From Lichenicola cladoniae (GTDB lineage: Bacteria > Pseudomonadota > Alphaproteobacteria > Acetobacterales > Acetobacteraceae): DNA of 64,000 bases. This document shows, in pieces, positions 10,671 to 20,304 of the stretch. The notes under the pieces were generated by a model that had not been told where the DNA came from, did not search any database, and saw only the letters and a program-made list of their open reading frames with translations. The position numbers and the translations under genes were made by a program. The stretch is taken from the NCBI RefSeq assembly GCF_013201075.1, contig NZ_CP053708.1:611001-675000 (forward strand). The letters run 5' to 3'. Every line of letters starts with the position of its first letter. The stretch's first letter is position 1.

Positions 10671-13628
10671 ATGGCGGGCGTCGATATTCTGGCAACGGCC
10701 TTCAGTGGCGGTAACGCTGCCTTCCTGGCCGACCTTTATGCACGCTGGGTTTCCGACCCGGGCAGTGTGGATCCCAGCTTCGTTACCTTGTTCGCCGCTT
10801 TGGACGACGAGGCGGTGTCGGTCCTGCAGGATGCCTCCGGTGCATCCTGGTCGCCGCGGCATTTCGAGGTCGAACGCCCCGACGCGCCTGTTCCGGCGGC
10901 TGCGAAACCAGCGTCCGGCAAGGACGGTTCATCCAGCAAGGCCGCTGCCGCTGCTCCGGCTGCCGCGGCTGCGGACCAGATCCGGGCCAGCGCCGACGAC
11001 AGCCTCCGGGCGATGCAACTGATCCGTGCCTATCGCGTGCGAGGCCATCTCGAGGCGCGCCTCGATCCGCTCGGGCTGCAGATCCCGAAATCCCATGCTG
11101 ATCTCGACCCCGCGACATATGGCTTCACCGCCGCGGACCTGGACCGGCCGATCTATCTCGGACGCGCCATGGGGCTGCTGCTCCGGAGCGAGGTCGCCAC
11201 CATTCGCGAGATCCTCGTTGCGATCCGGTCCGCCTATTGCGGTCCGATCGGCGCAGAGTTCATGCACGTCCAGGATCCTGCCCAGCGCGGCTGGTTGCAG
11301 GCCCAGATCGAGGACCGGAACTGGCGCGAGGCGTTCGCGCCGGACCAGAAGAAAACCATCCTGCGGCAGCTCGACGAGGCGGAGGGTTTCGAAGCCTTCT
11401 GCCAGAAGCGCTATGTCGGCACCAAGCGGTTCGGGCTCGAGGGCGGCGAGGTGGCGATCCCGGCGCTGCACACCATCATCCAGCAGGCCGCCCGCGACGG
11501 GGTTCGCTCGGTCGCCATCGGCATGCCGCACCGCGGCCGCCTGAACACGCTGGTGAACGTGGTGCGCAAGCCGTACACCGCGGTGTTCAGCGAGTTCGCC
11601 GGCGCCAGTTTCAAGCCCGACGACGTCCAGGGCTCGGGCGACGTGAAGTATCATCTCGGCACCTCCACCGACCTCGAGATCGAGGGGCGGCAGGTGCATA
11701 TCTCGCTGCAGCCGAACCCGTCGCATCTCGAGGCGGTCGATCCGGTGGTGATCGGCAAGATCCGTGCAGGCCAGGATGCGTCCGGCGACACCGCCACGCG
11801 TCGTAGCGGCCTCGGCATCCTGATGCATGGCGATGCGGCATTTGCCGGCCAGGGGCTGGTATACGAGACCATGGCGATGAGCCAGCTGATCGGCTACCGC
11901 ACCGGCGGCACCATCCATGTCGTGGTGAACAACCAGATCGGCTTCACGACGGTTTCGGCGCACGCGTATTCCGGCCTCTATTGCACCGATATCGCCAAGG
12001 CCGTGCAGTCGGCGATCCTGCATGTGAACGGCGACGAGCCGGAAGCGGTGGTGTTCTGCGCACGTCTCTGCGCCGAATTCAGGCAGAAGTTCGCGGCCGA
12101 CATCGTGCTCGACATCGTCTGCTATCGCCGTCACGGCCACAACGAGAGCGACGAGCCGGCCTTCACGCAGCCGACCATGTACAAGGCGATCCGCGGGCGC
12201 CCGACCACGCGTACGCTCTACGCCGACCGACTGGTGCGCGAAGGCGTGCTGACCGTCGAGGAAGAGCAGGCCGGCTGGAGCGCGTTCCAGGCGCAGCTCG
12301 AGAACGACTACAAGGCGTCGCAATCCTATCGGCCGAACAAGGCCGACTGGCTCGAGGGCGTGTGGACCGGCATGAAGCAGTCCGGCGAGAACGGCCAGTC
12401 GTCCGACCAGCCGACCGGCCTGCCGATCGAGATGCTGAAGCAGATCGGCCTGGCACTCGGCACGGTGCCGAAGGACTTCAACGCGCACTCGAAGATCGTT
12501 CGCCAGCTCGAAGCCAAGCTGGCGATGTTCGAGAGCGGGCAGGGGATCGACTGGGCCACCGGCGAGGCGCTGGCGTTCGGCGGACTGCTGCTGGACGGCC
12601 ATCGCGTCCGTCTGTCCGGCGAGGATTGCCAGCGCGGCACCTTCAGCCAGCGTCATGCCGTGCTGATCGACCAGACCAACCAGAACGAATACGTGCCGCT
12701 GAACAACATCCGCTCTGCCGATGCCGGTGGCCAGGCGGGCATCGAGATCTACAACTCGCTGCTGTCCGAGTTCGGCGTGCTCGGCTTCGAGTATGGATAT
12801 ACCCTCGCCGATCCGAGGACGCTGGTGTTGTGGGAGGCGCAGTTCGGCGACTTCGCGAACGGTGCGCAGGTCATTATCGACCAGTTCATCGCGTCCGGCG
12901 AAACCAAGTGGCTGCGCATGTCCGGACTGGTGATGCTGCTGCCGCACGGCTACGAGGGCCAGGGGCCGGAGCATTCGTCCGCGCGCCTGGAACGCTATCT
13001 GCAGCTCTGCGCCGAGAACAACATGCAGGTCTGCAACATCACCACGCCGGCCAATTATTATCATGCGCTGCGTCGCCAGATGAAGCGCAACTACCGCAAG
13101 CCGCTGATCGTCATGACGCCGAAATCGCTGCTGCGTCACAAGCTGGCGGTCAGCCCGCTTTCCGACATGGAGGCTGGAACCTGGTTCAAGCCGGTCATCG
13201 AGGAAACCGATGCGATCGGACCGGCGGCCAAGGTGAAGCGCGTCGTGCTGTGCTCGGGCAAGGTCTATTACGATCTGCTGGCCGAGCGTCGGGAGCGGCA
13301 ACTGCAGGACGTCGCGATCCTGCGTCTCGAGCAGATCTATCCGTTTCCGGACGAGGAGCTTGGACGGGCCCTGGCACCCTACAAGAATGCCGAGATCATC
13401 TGGTGCCAGGAAGAGCCGGAGAATGCCGGAGGCTGGACCTTCGTCGATCGCCGGATCGAGGCGGTGCTGAAGCGGCTGGGGCTCAAGGTGAACCGCCCCG
13501 CCTATGCCGGGCGCATCGCCGCGGCTAGTCCGGCGACCGGATTGGCGCGGACCCATGGCACACAGCAGGCAACGCTGGTGCGCGATGCACTGGGCGTCCA
13601 GGCGACGGCCGACGAGAAGGCCGCCTGA
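10671..13628 (+). CDS. sucA: 2-oxoglutarate dehydrogenase E1 component
   Basis: 985 residues, full length for E1o. Thiamine-diphosphate enzyme that decarboxylates 2-oxoglutarate and reductively succinylates the E2 lipoyl group. Visible motifs are the N-terminal E2-binding stretch with the FLADLYARW signature, GMPHRGRLNTL with active-site H287, the cofactor-binding GDAAFAGQG, and SHLEAVDPVV. Residues about 75-105 are an alanine-rich linker. The ribosome-binding site AGGAGA is well placed. First gene of sucA-sucB-lpd. Confidence 0.97.
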   Translation: MAGVDILATAFSGGNAAFLADLYARWVSDPGSVDPSFVTLFAALDDEAVSVLQDASGASWSPRHFEVERPDAPVPAAAKPASGKDGSSSKAAAAAPAAAAADQIRASADDSLRAMQLIRAYRVRGHLEARLDPLGLQIPKSHADLDPATYGFTAADLDRPIYLGRAMGLLLRSEVATIREILVAIRSAYCGPIGAEFMHVQDPAQRGWLQAQIEDRNWREAFAPDQKKTILRQLDEAEGFEAFCQKRYVGTKRFGLEGGEVAIPALHTIIQQAARDGVRSVAIGMPHRGRLNTLVNVVRKPYTAVFSEFAGASFKPDDVQGSGDVKYHLGTSTDLEIEGRQVHISLQPNPSHLEAVDPVVIGKIRAGQDASGDTATRRSGLGILMHGDAAFAGQGLVYETMAMSQLIGYRTGGTIHVVVNNQIGFTTVSAHAYSGLYCTDIAKAVQSAILHVNGDEPEAVVFCARLCAEFRQKFAADIVLDIVCYRRHGHNESDEPAFTQPTMYKAIRGRPTTRTLYADRLVREGVLTVEEEQAGWSAFQAQLENDYKASQSYRPNKADWLEGVWTGMKQSGENGQSSDQPTGLPIEMLKQIGLALGTVPKDFNAHSKIVRQLEAKLAMFESGQGIDWATGEALAFGGLLLDGHRVRLSGEDCQRGTFSQRHAVLIDQTNQNEYVPLNNIRSADAGGQAGIEIYNSLLSEFGVLGFEYGYTLADPRTLVLWEAQFGDFANGAQVIIDQFIASGETKWLRMSGLVMLLPHGYEGQGPEHSSARLERYLQLCAENNMQVCNITTPANYYHALRRQMKRNYRKPLIVMTPKSLLRHKLAVSPLSDMEAGTWFKPVIEETDAIGPAAKVKRVVLCSGKVYYDLLAERRERQLQDVAILRLEQIYPFPDEELGRALAPYKNAEIIWCQEEPENAGGWTFVDRRIEAVLKRLGLKVNRPAYAGRIAAASPATGLARTHGTQQATLVRDALGVQATADEKAA

Positions 13629-13776
13629 GCGATCCACTACGCGAACCGGAGCGTCTGGCCACTCTCCGGCATGAACGATACAAATGAGCCGCTGCGCCGC
13701 GGCGACCCTTTGGACGGTCTGGCCGACCGTCCGGGTCGGCCGTGACCTGATGCCAGAGATAGACTGAAGGAAGCCG

Positions 13777-15078
13777 ATGTCTGCCGAAATCAAGGTGCCG
13801 ACGCTTGGTGAAAGCGTGACGAGCGCAACCATCGCCCGCTGGCTGAAGCAGCCCGGCGAGACGGTCTCGGTGGATGAGGCCGTCGTCGAGCTGGAGACCG
13901 ACAAGGTCAGTGTCGAGGTCTCGGCACCCGAGGCTGGCGTGCTGGGTCCGCATGAAGTCGCTGAAGGTGCCGAGGTCGAGGTCGGCGCGTTGCTGACGGT
14001 GGTCGAGGCGGCCGGTGCGGGGTCAGCGGCAGCGTCTCCGGCTGCGAAGCCGGCTCCCGCTCCGGCTCCCGCTGTTCCGGCAGCAGCCGCACCGGCTCCC
14101 GCTGGCCAGACCGGTGGCATCCAGCCGCCGCGTCCGACCAGCGGTCCGGTCGCACGGCCTGCGACGCCGCCATCAGATGTGCAGCGTCCGGCTCACGATC
14201 CGCTCCCGGCCGCCCAGAAGATGATGACCGAGAAGAGCGTCGAGGCGTCCACGGTCGGCGAGGGCACCGGCAAGGACGGCCGCATCACCAAGGGCGACGT
14301 GCTGGCATTCCTGGAGCGTCCGGCGCAACCGGCCGAAAAGCCCGCGCCTGCCAAGGCTCCGGCGCGCACCGACGATCCGCGCGAGGAGCGGGTCAAGATG
14401 ACCCGTTTGCGCAAGACTATCGCCAGCCGGCTGAAGGATGCGCAGAATACCGCGGCGATCCTGACCACCTTCAACGAGGTGGATATGTCCGCTGCGATGA
14501 AGATGCGCACCGACTACAAGGAAGCCTTCGAGAAGAAGCACAACGGTGCGCGTCTCGGCTTCATGTCGATCTTCGTGCGTGCCTGCATCTCGGCACTCAA
14601 GGAGTTTCCGGCGGTCAATGCGCAGATCGACGGCGACGACATCGTCTATCGCAACTTCGTGCACATGGGCATTGCCGTCGGCGGCCCGAGTGGCCTCGTC
14701 GTGCCGGTGCTGCGCGATGCCGACCAGATGGGTTTCGCGGAAATCGAGCGGTCGATCGCCGGCTTCGGCAAGCGGGCCCGCGATGGTGCGCTGAAGCTCG
14801 ACGAGCTGACCGGCGGCACCTTCTCGATCACCAACGGCGGCATCTACGGCTCGCTGATGTCGACGCCGATTTTGAACCCGCCGCAATCCGCGATCCTGGG
14901 CATGCACAAGATCATGGACCGTCCGATCGCGGTGGCCGGCCAGGTGGTGATCCGGCCGATGATGTACGTGGCGTTGTCGTACGACCATCGTGTCGTCGAC
15001 GGAAAGGAGGCGGTGAGCTTCCTCGTCCGCCTCAAGGAAAGCGTGGAGGATCCGCGCCGCCTGCTGCTTGAACTCTGA
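13777..15078 (+). CDS. sucB: 2-oxoglutarate dehydrogenase E2 (dihydrolipoyl succinyltransferase)
   Basis: 433 residues. Order of domains: lipoyl domain (1-77, lipoyl lysine K43 in ELETDKVSV), Ala/Pro linker, an atypical peripheral-subunit-binding domain (about 145-185, [15 protein letters not shown]), a second linker, and the acyltransferase core with catalytic H404 and D408 in SYDHRVVDG. It transfers succinyl from lipoamide to CoA. A well placed AAGGAAG precedes the start, 148 bases after sucA. Its lipoyl domain is very similar to the one fused to the next gene's E3. Confidence 0.96.
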   Translation: MSAEIKVPTLGESVTSATIARWLKQPGETVSVDEAVVELETDKVSVEVSAPEAGVLGPHEVAEGAEVEVGALLTVVEAAGAGSAAASPAAKPAPAPAPAVPAAAAPAPAGQTGGIQPPRPTSGPVARPATPPSDVQRPAHDPLPAAQKMMTEKSVEASTVGEGTGKDGRITKGDVLAFLERPAQPAEKPAPAKAPARTDDPREERVKMTRLRKTIASRLKDAQNTAAILTTFNEVDMSAAMKMRTDYKEAFEKKHNGARLGFMSIFVRACISALKEFPAVNAQIDGDDIVYRNFVHMGIAVGGPSGLVVPVLRDADQMGFAEIERSIAGFGKRARDGALKLDELTGGTFSITNGGIYGSLMSTPILNPPQSAILGMHKIMDRPIAVAGQVVIRPMMYVALSYDHRVVDGKEAVSFLVRLKESVEDPRRLLLEL

Positions 15079-15124
15079 GCACTGCAGCGGCCGACCGGGT
15101 TCTGACACCAAGCCAAGCGAGACC

Positions 15125-16984
15125 ATGACGATGTCGATCGAGATCAAGGTACCAACGCTGGGTGAAAGCGTCACCACCGCGATCGTGGCGAAGTGGCTGA
15201 AGCAGCCCGGCGAGCAGGTCGCGGCGGATGAGGCCGTGGTCGAGCTCGAGACCGACAAGGTCAGTGTCGAGGTCTCGTCGCCATCGGCCGGCGTGCTGGG
15301 CGCACAGGCCGTTGCGGAAGGCGCGGAAGTCGAGGTCGGCGCCGTGCTGGCGACTGTCGAGGCGGGCTCCGGCACCGCTCCGGTCGCTGCCGCGGCCCCC
15401 GCTTCGGCTCCGGCACCTACCCCGGACACGGCGTCCTCGACCGGCAGCTACCTGCCGCAGCCGGCGAGCGCGTCCGCGAACGCATCGGTCCAGGCAGACG
15501 TGCCGGCCTCGTCGGCACAGGTCGCGAAACCGGCCCCGCCCGCACCGACCGGCGCGCCGGCAGCGGCGGCGGGCGAGGTGGGCGAGACGGACTACGACCT
15601 CATCATCATCGGCTCTGGGCCGGGTGGCTATGTGTGTGCGCTGCGTGCGGCACAGCTCGGGCTCAAGGTGGCCTGTGTCGAGAAGCGGGCGACTCTCGGC
15701 GGCACATGCCTCAATATCGGCTGCATTCCGTCCAAGGCGCTGCTGCAGAGTTCCGAGAACTTCCATGAAGCGGCCACGGGTTTTGCCGCGCACGGCATCA
15801 TCATCGGCGAGGTGAAGCTCGACCTCGCGCGGATGCACGCGCGCAAGGCCGAAGTGGTCGGTGCCAACGTCAAGGGCGTCGAGTTCCTGTTCAAGAAGAA
15901 CGGCGTCACCTGGCTCAAGGGGGCCGGCCGCATCTCCGCCGCGAACACTGTCGAGGTGTCGGGCGAGGGCGGCGCCAAGAGCTTCCGGGCGAAGAGCATC
16001 GTCATCGCCACCGGCAGCGACAGCATCTCGCTGCCCGGCCTTGCCATCGACGAGAAGCAAATCGTGAGCTCGACCGGCGCGCTGGAGCTGGAGAGCGTGC
16101 CGAAGCATCTCGTGGTCATCGGCGGCGGCGTGATCGGACTGGAGCTCGGCAGCGTGTGGATGCGCCTCGGCGCCAAGGTTACGGTGATCGAGTATCTGGA
16201 TCGCCTGGTGCCGGGCATCGACGGCGAAGTGGCCAAGGCGTTCGAGCGGGTCCTGTCGAAGCAGGGCATGAAGTTCAAGCTCGGGCACAAGGTCATCAAG
16301 GTCGAGACGAGCGATGCCGGCGCTGTCGTCACCGTGGAGAAGGCCAAGGGCGGGACGTCGGAGACGATCGAGGCCGATATCGTGCTGGTCGCGGTTGGCC
16401 GGCGTGCGGTGACGGACGGGCTTGGTCTTGCCGAGATCGGCGTGGCGCTGGACGAAAAGGGCCGGGTCAAGACCGACGGGCATTATGCGACCAGCGTCGC
16501 GGGTATCTATGCGATCGGCGATGTGATCGACGGGCCGATGCTGGCGCACAAGGCCGAGGACGAGGGCGTGGCGCTGGCCGAGATGCTGGTGGGCCAGGCC
16601 GGGCACGTCAATTACGGGGTGATCCCGGCGGTGATCTACACCTGGCCGGAAGTGGCGGGGATCGGCCGGATCGAAGAGGATCTGAAGGCGGAAGGTGTCG
16701 ACTACAAGGTCGGCAAGTTCCCGTTCAGTGCGAACGGCCGCGCGCGCGCGATGAACTCGACCGACGGGTTCGTGAAGATACTCGCCGATCGCAAGACCGA
16801 CCGGCTACTCGGCGCGCATATTCTCGGGCCGGATGCCGGGACGCTGATCGCCGAGCTCGCGACCGCGATGGAGTTCGGGGCAAGTGCCGAGGACGTAGCG
16901 CGGATTTGCCATGCGCACCCGACCCTGAACGAAGCGGTGAAGGAAGCCGCCCTGGCAACCGAAGGCCGCGCACTCCACGTATAA
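15125..16984 (+). CDS. lpd: Dihydrolipoyl dehydrogenase (E3) with N-terminal lipoyl domain
   Basis: 619 residues. A complete lipoyl domain (1-80, lipoyl lysine K45 in ELETDKVSV) and an Ala/Pro linker (about 85-155) precede the flavoprotein. The FAD loop is IIIGSGPGGYV, the redox disulphide C195/C200 lies in GGTCLNIGCIPSK, the NAD loop is VIGGGVIGLELG, and the catalytic histidine H598 is in HAHPTLNE. It reoxidises dihydrolipoamide with NAD. The start at 15125 gives [18 protein letters not shown] 15131 is nearly as good. Lipoyl-E3 fusions are best known from pyruvate dehydrogenases of Neisseria and Ralstonia; here the fusion sits in an OGDH operon. Confidence 0.95.
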   Translation: MTMSIEIKVPTLGESVTTAIVAKWLKQPGEQVAADEAVVELETDKVSVEVSSPSAGVLGAQAVAEGAEVEVGAVLATVEAGSGTAPVAAAAPASAPAPTPDTASSTGSYLPQPASASANASVQADVPASSAQVAKPAPPAPTGAPAAAAGEVGETDYDLIIIGSGPGGYVCALRAAQLGLKVACVEKRATLGGTCLNIGCIPSKALLQSSENFHEAATGFAAHGIIIGEVKLDLARMHARKAEVVGANVKGVEFLFKKNGVTWLKGAGRISAANTVEVSGEGGAKSFRAKSIVIATGSDSISLPGLAIDEKQIVSSTGALELESVPKHLVVIGGGVIGLELGSVWMRLGAKVTVIEYLDRLVPGIDGEVAKAFERVLSKQGMKFKLGHKVIKVETSDAGAVVTVEKAKGGTSETIEADIVLVAVGRRAVTDGLGLAEIGVALDEKGRVKTDGHYATSVAGIYAIGDVIDGPMLAHKAEDEGVALAEMLVGQAGHVNYGVIPAVIYTWPEVAGIGRIEEDLKAEGVDYKVGKFPFSANGRARAMNSTDGFVKILADRKTDRLLGAHILGPDAGTLIAELATAMEFGASAEDVARICHAHPTLNEAVKEAALATEGRALHV

Positions 16985-16992
16985 ATGGATTG

Positions 16993-17035
16993 CAAAGGCC
17001 TCGCCTTTGACGGGGTCCAGGGGCAGCGCCCCTGG
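16993..17035. repeat. Double palindrome (REP-like) after lpd
   Basis: Two adjacent hairpins: CAAAGGC-CTC-GCCTTTG at 16993-17009 and CCAGGGGC-AGC-GCCCCTGG at 17017-17035. Both have perfect stems and three-base loops and lie in the 77-base gap between lpd and pdxA. They may end the lpd transcript, and the form resembles repetitive extragenic palindromes. I see no second copy in this window. Confidence 0.65.
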
Positions 17036-17061
17036 CCTGCTTCCATAATCCGGAGATCCCC

Positions 17062-18048
17062 ATGCTGGCGCTGACGATGGGAGACCCGGCCGGCGTCGGT
17101 CCGGAGATCACGCTCTGGGCTTGGCACGCCCTGCGGCGCAGCGGCCCAAGCTTCGTATTGTTGGCAGACCCCGACTGGATCGCATCGATCGCGCATGGCG
17201 TTGCCACGATCCGGCCGGTGGCATCGATTGCCGAAGCACGCGCCGTGTTCCATGAGGCTCTGCCGGTCATGGCGGTGTCTGCTCCACTGGGCAGCACGCC
17301 GGTGCCCGGACATCCCGATCCCGGGAATGCAGGTGCCATCACCGCCAGCATTGCCGATGCCGTTCGGCTGGCGATGGCGGGCGACGTCGATGGGGTCGTG
17401 ACCAATCCGATTGCGAAGGCAGTCCTGAAGCAGGCGGGCTTTCCCTATCCGGGCCACACCGAATATCTGGCGGCGCTGACCGATGCGTCGGGCCGCGAGG
17501 TGATGATGCTGGCCGGGCCGAGCCTGCGGGTGGTTCCGGTGACCATTCACGTGTCGCTGCGCGAGGCGATCGAGCGTCTGTCGACCGACGAGATCGTGCG
17601 GGTTTCGCTCACCACGGTTGCCAGCCTGAGCCGTGATTTCGGGATCGCCCGGCCACGGCTGGCGGTGGCCGGGTTGAATCCGCATGCCGGGGAGGATGGG
17701 CACATGGGCGCCGAGGACATCGACATCATCAGGCCGGCGATCGAGCGGCTGCGTGGACAGGGGATCGACGTGGTCGGACCGATGCCGCCGGATACGATGT
17801 TCACCGCACCCGCCCGGGCACGTTACGACGTCGCGGTCTGCATGTATCACGATCAGGCCCTGATCCCGCTCAAGACGCTCGACATGGCGCAGGGCGTGAA
17901 CGTCACGCTCGGCCTCGACCTGGTGCGGACGTCTCCGGACCACGGCACTGCGTTCGACATTGCGGGACAGGGTGTGGCCGATCCGGCCAGCCTGATCGCG
18001 GCGTTGCGCCTGGCAGGCAGTATTGCGGAACATCGGAAGACAGCGTGA
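17062..18048 (+). CDS. pdxA: 4-hydroxythreonine-4-phosphate dehydrogenase
   Basis: 328 residues. NAD-dependent, metal-requiring oxidation of 4-phosphohydroxy-L-threonine in the DXP-dependent pyridoxal phosphate pathway. Family signatures are [12 protein letters not shown] at the N-terminus, the [10 protein letters not shown]-like [11 protein letters not shown] metal ligand motif, [10 protein letters not shown], and [12 protein letters not shown]. The stop overlaps the start of pdxJ, so both genes of the final ring-forming steps are cotranscribed. Confidence 0.95.
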   Translation: MLALTMGDPAGVGPEITLWAWHALRRSGPSFVLLADPDWIASIAHGVATIRPVASIAEARAVFHEALPVMAVSAPLGSTPVPGHPDPGNAGAITASIADAVRLAMAGDVDGVVTNPIAKAVLKQAGFPYPGHTEYLAALTDASGREVMMLAGPSLRVVPVTIHVSLREAIERLSTDEIVRVSLTTVASLSRDFGIARPRLAVAGLNPHAGEDGHMGAEDIDIIRPAIERLRGQGIDVVGPMPPDTMFTAPARARYDVAVCMYHDQALIPLKTLDMAQGVNVTLGLDLVRTSPDHGTAFDIAGQGVADPASLIAALRLAGSIAEHRKTA

Positions 18049-18767
18049 TGGCAATGGCACCAATACGATTGGGCGTGAACATCGACCACGTCGCGACGGT
18101 CCGGAATGCGCGTGGCGGCCGTCATCCGGACCCGCTCGAGGCGGCCCTGGCCGCGGTGGAGGCGGGAGCGGATGGCATCACCCTGCACCTGCGGGAGGAT
18201 CGCCGGCATATCCGTGACGATGACGTGGAACGTATCCTGGCTGCGCTGACGGCGCCGATCAATCTGGAGATGGCGGCAACCGACGAGATGGTCGGGATCG
18301 CCCTGCGCCATGCCCCGCATGCCTGCTGCATCGTGCCCGAGCGACGGGCCGAGGTGACCACCGAGGGCGGGCTGGACGCGGCCGGGCAGATCGAGGCGCT
18401 GGCGCCGAAGGTCGCGGCCCTGCGTGATGCCGGCATACGAGTGTCGTTGTTCATCGATCCGGATCCGGTGCAGATCGAGGCTGCGGCGAAGCTCGGCGCT
18501 CCGGTTGTGGAACTGCACACCGGCGCCTATGCCGAGGAGCGTCGCGGAGAGTTGGCCAGGCTTCGGTTCGGCGCGGCGCTGGCAGCGTTGCGCGGCATCG
18601 AGGTGCATGCGGGCCACGGGTTGACCTACGCCAACGTTTCCCCGGTTGCGGCGATCGAGCAGATCGCCGAGCTAAATATCGGTCACTTCCTGATCGGGCA
18701 GGCGATCCTCGACGGGTTGCCGCAGGTTGTCCGCCACATGAAGGCGTTGATCGACGCCGCACGCTGA
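18048..18767 (+). CDS. pdxJ: Pyridoxine 5'-phosphate synthase
   Basis: 239 residues, TIM barrel. Condenses the PdxA product with deoxyxylulose 5-phosphate to pyridoxine 5'-phosphate. Signatures: [32 protein letters not shown] and [11 protein letters not shown] near the end. The ATG at 18048 overlaps the pdxA stop (TGATG); a GTG three bases earlier is also in frame. Confidence 0.95.
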   Translation: MAMAPIRLGVNIDHVATVRNARGGRHPDPLEAALAAVEAGADGITLHLREDRRHIRDDDVERILAALTAPINLEMAATDEMVGIALRHAPHACCIVPERRAEVTTEGGLDAAGQIEALAPKVAALRDAGIRVSLFIDPDPVQIEAAAKLGAPVVELHTGAYAEERRGELARLRFGAALAALRGIEVHAGHGLTYANVSPVAAIEQIAELNIGHFLIGQAILDGLPQVVRHMKALIDAAR

Positions 18768-18783
18768 AAACGGAGATCATACG

Positions 18784-19764
18784 ATGGAATACGCAAGACT
18801 TGGCCGCACCGGCCTGAAGGTATCGCGTCTTTGCCTCGGCTGCATGACCTATGGCGAGCCCAATCGGGGCAACCATGAGTGGACGCTGGGCGAGGAGCAG
18901 AGCCGCCCGTTCATTCGCGAGGCGCTCGAGGCGGGCATCAACTTCTTCGATACCGCCAACGTCTATTCCGATGGGTCGAGCGAAGAGATCGTCGGCCGAG
19001 CGCTGCACGATTTCGGCAAGCGCGACGAGATCGTGCTTGCCACCAAGGTGCACGGCGTCATGCGGAAGGACCCGAACGGCGGCGGCCTCTCGCGCAAGGC
19101 GATCCTGGCCGAGATCGACAACAGCCTCAGGCGGCTCGGCACCGACTATGTCGATCTCTACCAGATCCACCGCTTCGACCACGAGACGCCGATCGAGGAG
19201 ACGCTGGAAGCGCTGCATGACGTCGTGAAGGCGGGCAAGGCGCGGTACATCGGCGCATCGTCGATGTATGCGTGGGAGTTTGCCAAGGCGTTGTACCTGG
19301 CCGACCAGCATGGCTGGACCCGGTTCGTCAGCATGCAGAACCACATGAACCTGCTGTATCGCGAGGAGGAGCGCGAGATGCTCGGCCTGTGCATCGAGGA
19401 GGGGATCGGGGTCATTCCCTGGAGCCCGCTCGCACGCGGCAAGCTGGCCCGGCCGAACGGCGACGGCGGCACCGACCGCTCCCGTACCGATGCGTTCCAG
19501 CGCAAGCTGTATGACGCGACGGTGGATGCGGACGGCCGCGTGGTCGATGCGGTCGGTGAAGTCGCCGAGGCGCATGGGGCGACGCGGGCGGCGGTGTCCC
19601 TGGCGTGGCTGCTGGCTAAGCCCGGCATCACCGCGCCGATCATCGGGGCGTCCAAGCCGCATCACCTGCAGGATGCGCTGGCGGCCCTGACGCTGTCGCT
19701 GAGCGCCGACGAGATCAAGCGGCTGGAAGCGGACTACGTGCCGCACGCCGTCGCCGGCTTCTGA
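18784..19764 (+). CDS. Aldo/keto reductase (YajO/GSP69-like)
   Basis: 326 residues, (beta/alpha)8 NADPH-dependent oxidoreductase. The catalytic tetrad is visible: D and Y in FFDTANVYS, K in ATKVHG and H in YQIHRFD. The C-terminal cofactor segment IIGASKPHHLQDAL is present. Typical substrates are aldehydes and ketones; the physiological one is unknown. It starts 16 bases after pdxJ and may be cotranscribed with the PLP operon. Confidence 0.9.
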   Translation: MEYARLGRTGLKVSRLCLGCMTYGEPNRGNHEWTLGEEQSRPFIREALEAGINFFDTANVYSDGSSEEIVGRALHDFGKRDEIVLATKVHGVMRKDPNGGGLSRKAILAEIDNSLRRLGTDYVDLYQIHRFDHETPIEETLEALHDVVKAGKARYIGASSMYAWEFAKALYLADQHGWTRFVSMQNHMNLLYREEEREMLGLCIEEGIGVIPWSPLARGKLARPNGDGGTDRSRTDAFQRKLYDATVDADGRVVDAVGEVAEAHGATRAAVSLAWLLAKPGITAPIIGASKPHHLQDALAALTLSLSADEIKRLEADYVPHAVAGF

Positions 19765-19774
19765 CGCGATTGCT

Positions 19775-19796
19775 GGCGCCGGCTGATCCCGGCGCC
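19775..19796 (+). terminator. Hairpin between AKR and phosphoesterase genes
   Basis: Perfect eight-base GC stem GGCGCCGG/CCGGCGCC with a six-base loop, followed by GGTTT, placed ten bases after the reductase stop. Confidence 0.45.
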
Positions 19797-19803
19797 GGTT
19801 TCG

Positions 19804-20298
19804 ATGGCAGTCTTCTTCACCGCCGACACGCATTTTGGTCATGGCGGCGCACGCGGGCTCTATCGCCGGCCGTTCGACAGCGTGCCTGCGATGGATGCGG
19901 CGATGACGTCGAACTGGAACGGCATCGTCGGTCCGGACGATGAGGTCTGGCATCTCGGGGATTTTGCCGTCGGCCCGACACCCGAGCGGGTCGAGGCGCT
20001 GCTGGATGGGCTCGCCGGTATCAAGCACCTGATCACCGGCAACAACGATCCGGATGCGGTGCGGTCATTGTCCGGCTGGCACAGCGTGCAGCCTTACGCC
20101 GAACTCATGCTGGACGGCGTCGGCTGCGTGCTCTGCCATTACGCGTTCCGGAGTTGGCGCAACATGCACCGTGGCTGGCTCAATCTTCATGGCCACTCGC
20201 ACGGAAGGCTGAAGCCGGTGCCGCGGCAGTTCGACGTCGGCGTCGATTGCCGTGGCTTCCGGCCGGTCAGCCTGCGGGAGCTGACCGGTTCCTCGTAG
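19804..20298 (+). CDS. Calcineurin-like metallophosphoesterase
   Basis: 164 residues, single domain. Metal-binding motifs in order: TADTHFGH, HLGDFAVG, GNND, CHYAF and GHSHG. Cytosolic hydrolase of the small YvnB/MJ0936-like type; substrate unknown (phosphodiester or nucleotide). Start at 19804 immediately follows the hairpin and has no strong Shine-Dalgarno. Confidence 0.88.
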   Translation: MAVFFTADTHFGHGGARGLYRRPFDSVPAMDAAMTSNWNGIVGPDDEVWHLGDFAVGPTPERVEALLDGLAGIKHLITGNNDPDAVRSLSGWHSVQPYAELMLDGVGCVLCHYAFRSWRNMHRGWLNLHGHSHGRLKPVPRQFDVGVDCRGFRPVSLRELTGSS

Positions 20299-20304
20299 AT
20301 CGTG

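Noticed and set aside
10929-14120. 1063-codon minus-strand frame across sucA and the start of sucB
   Set aside because: Antisense of two clear TCA genes; no domain, composition artefact.
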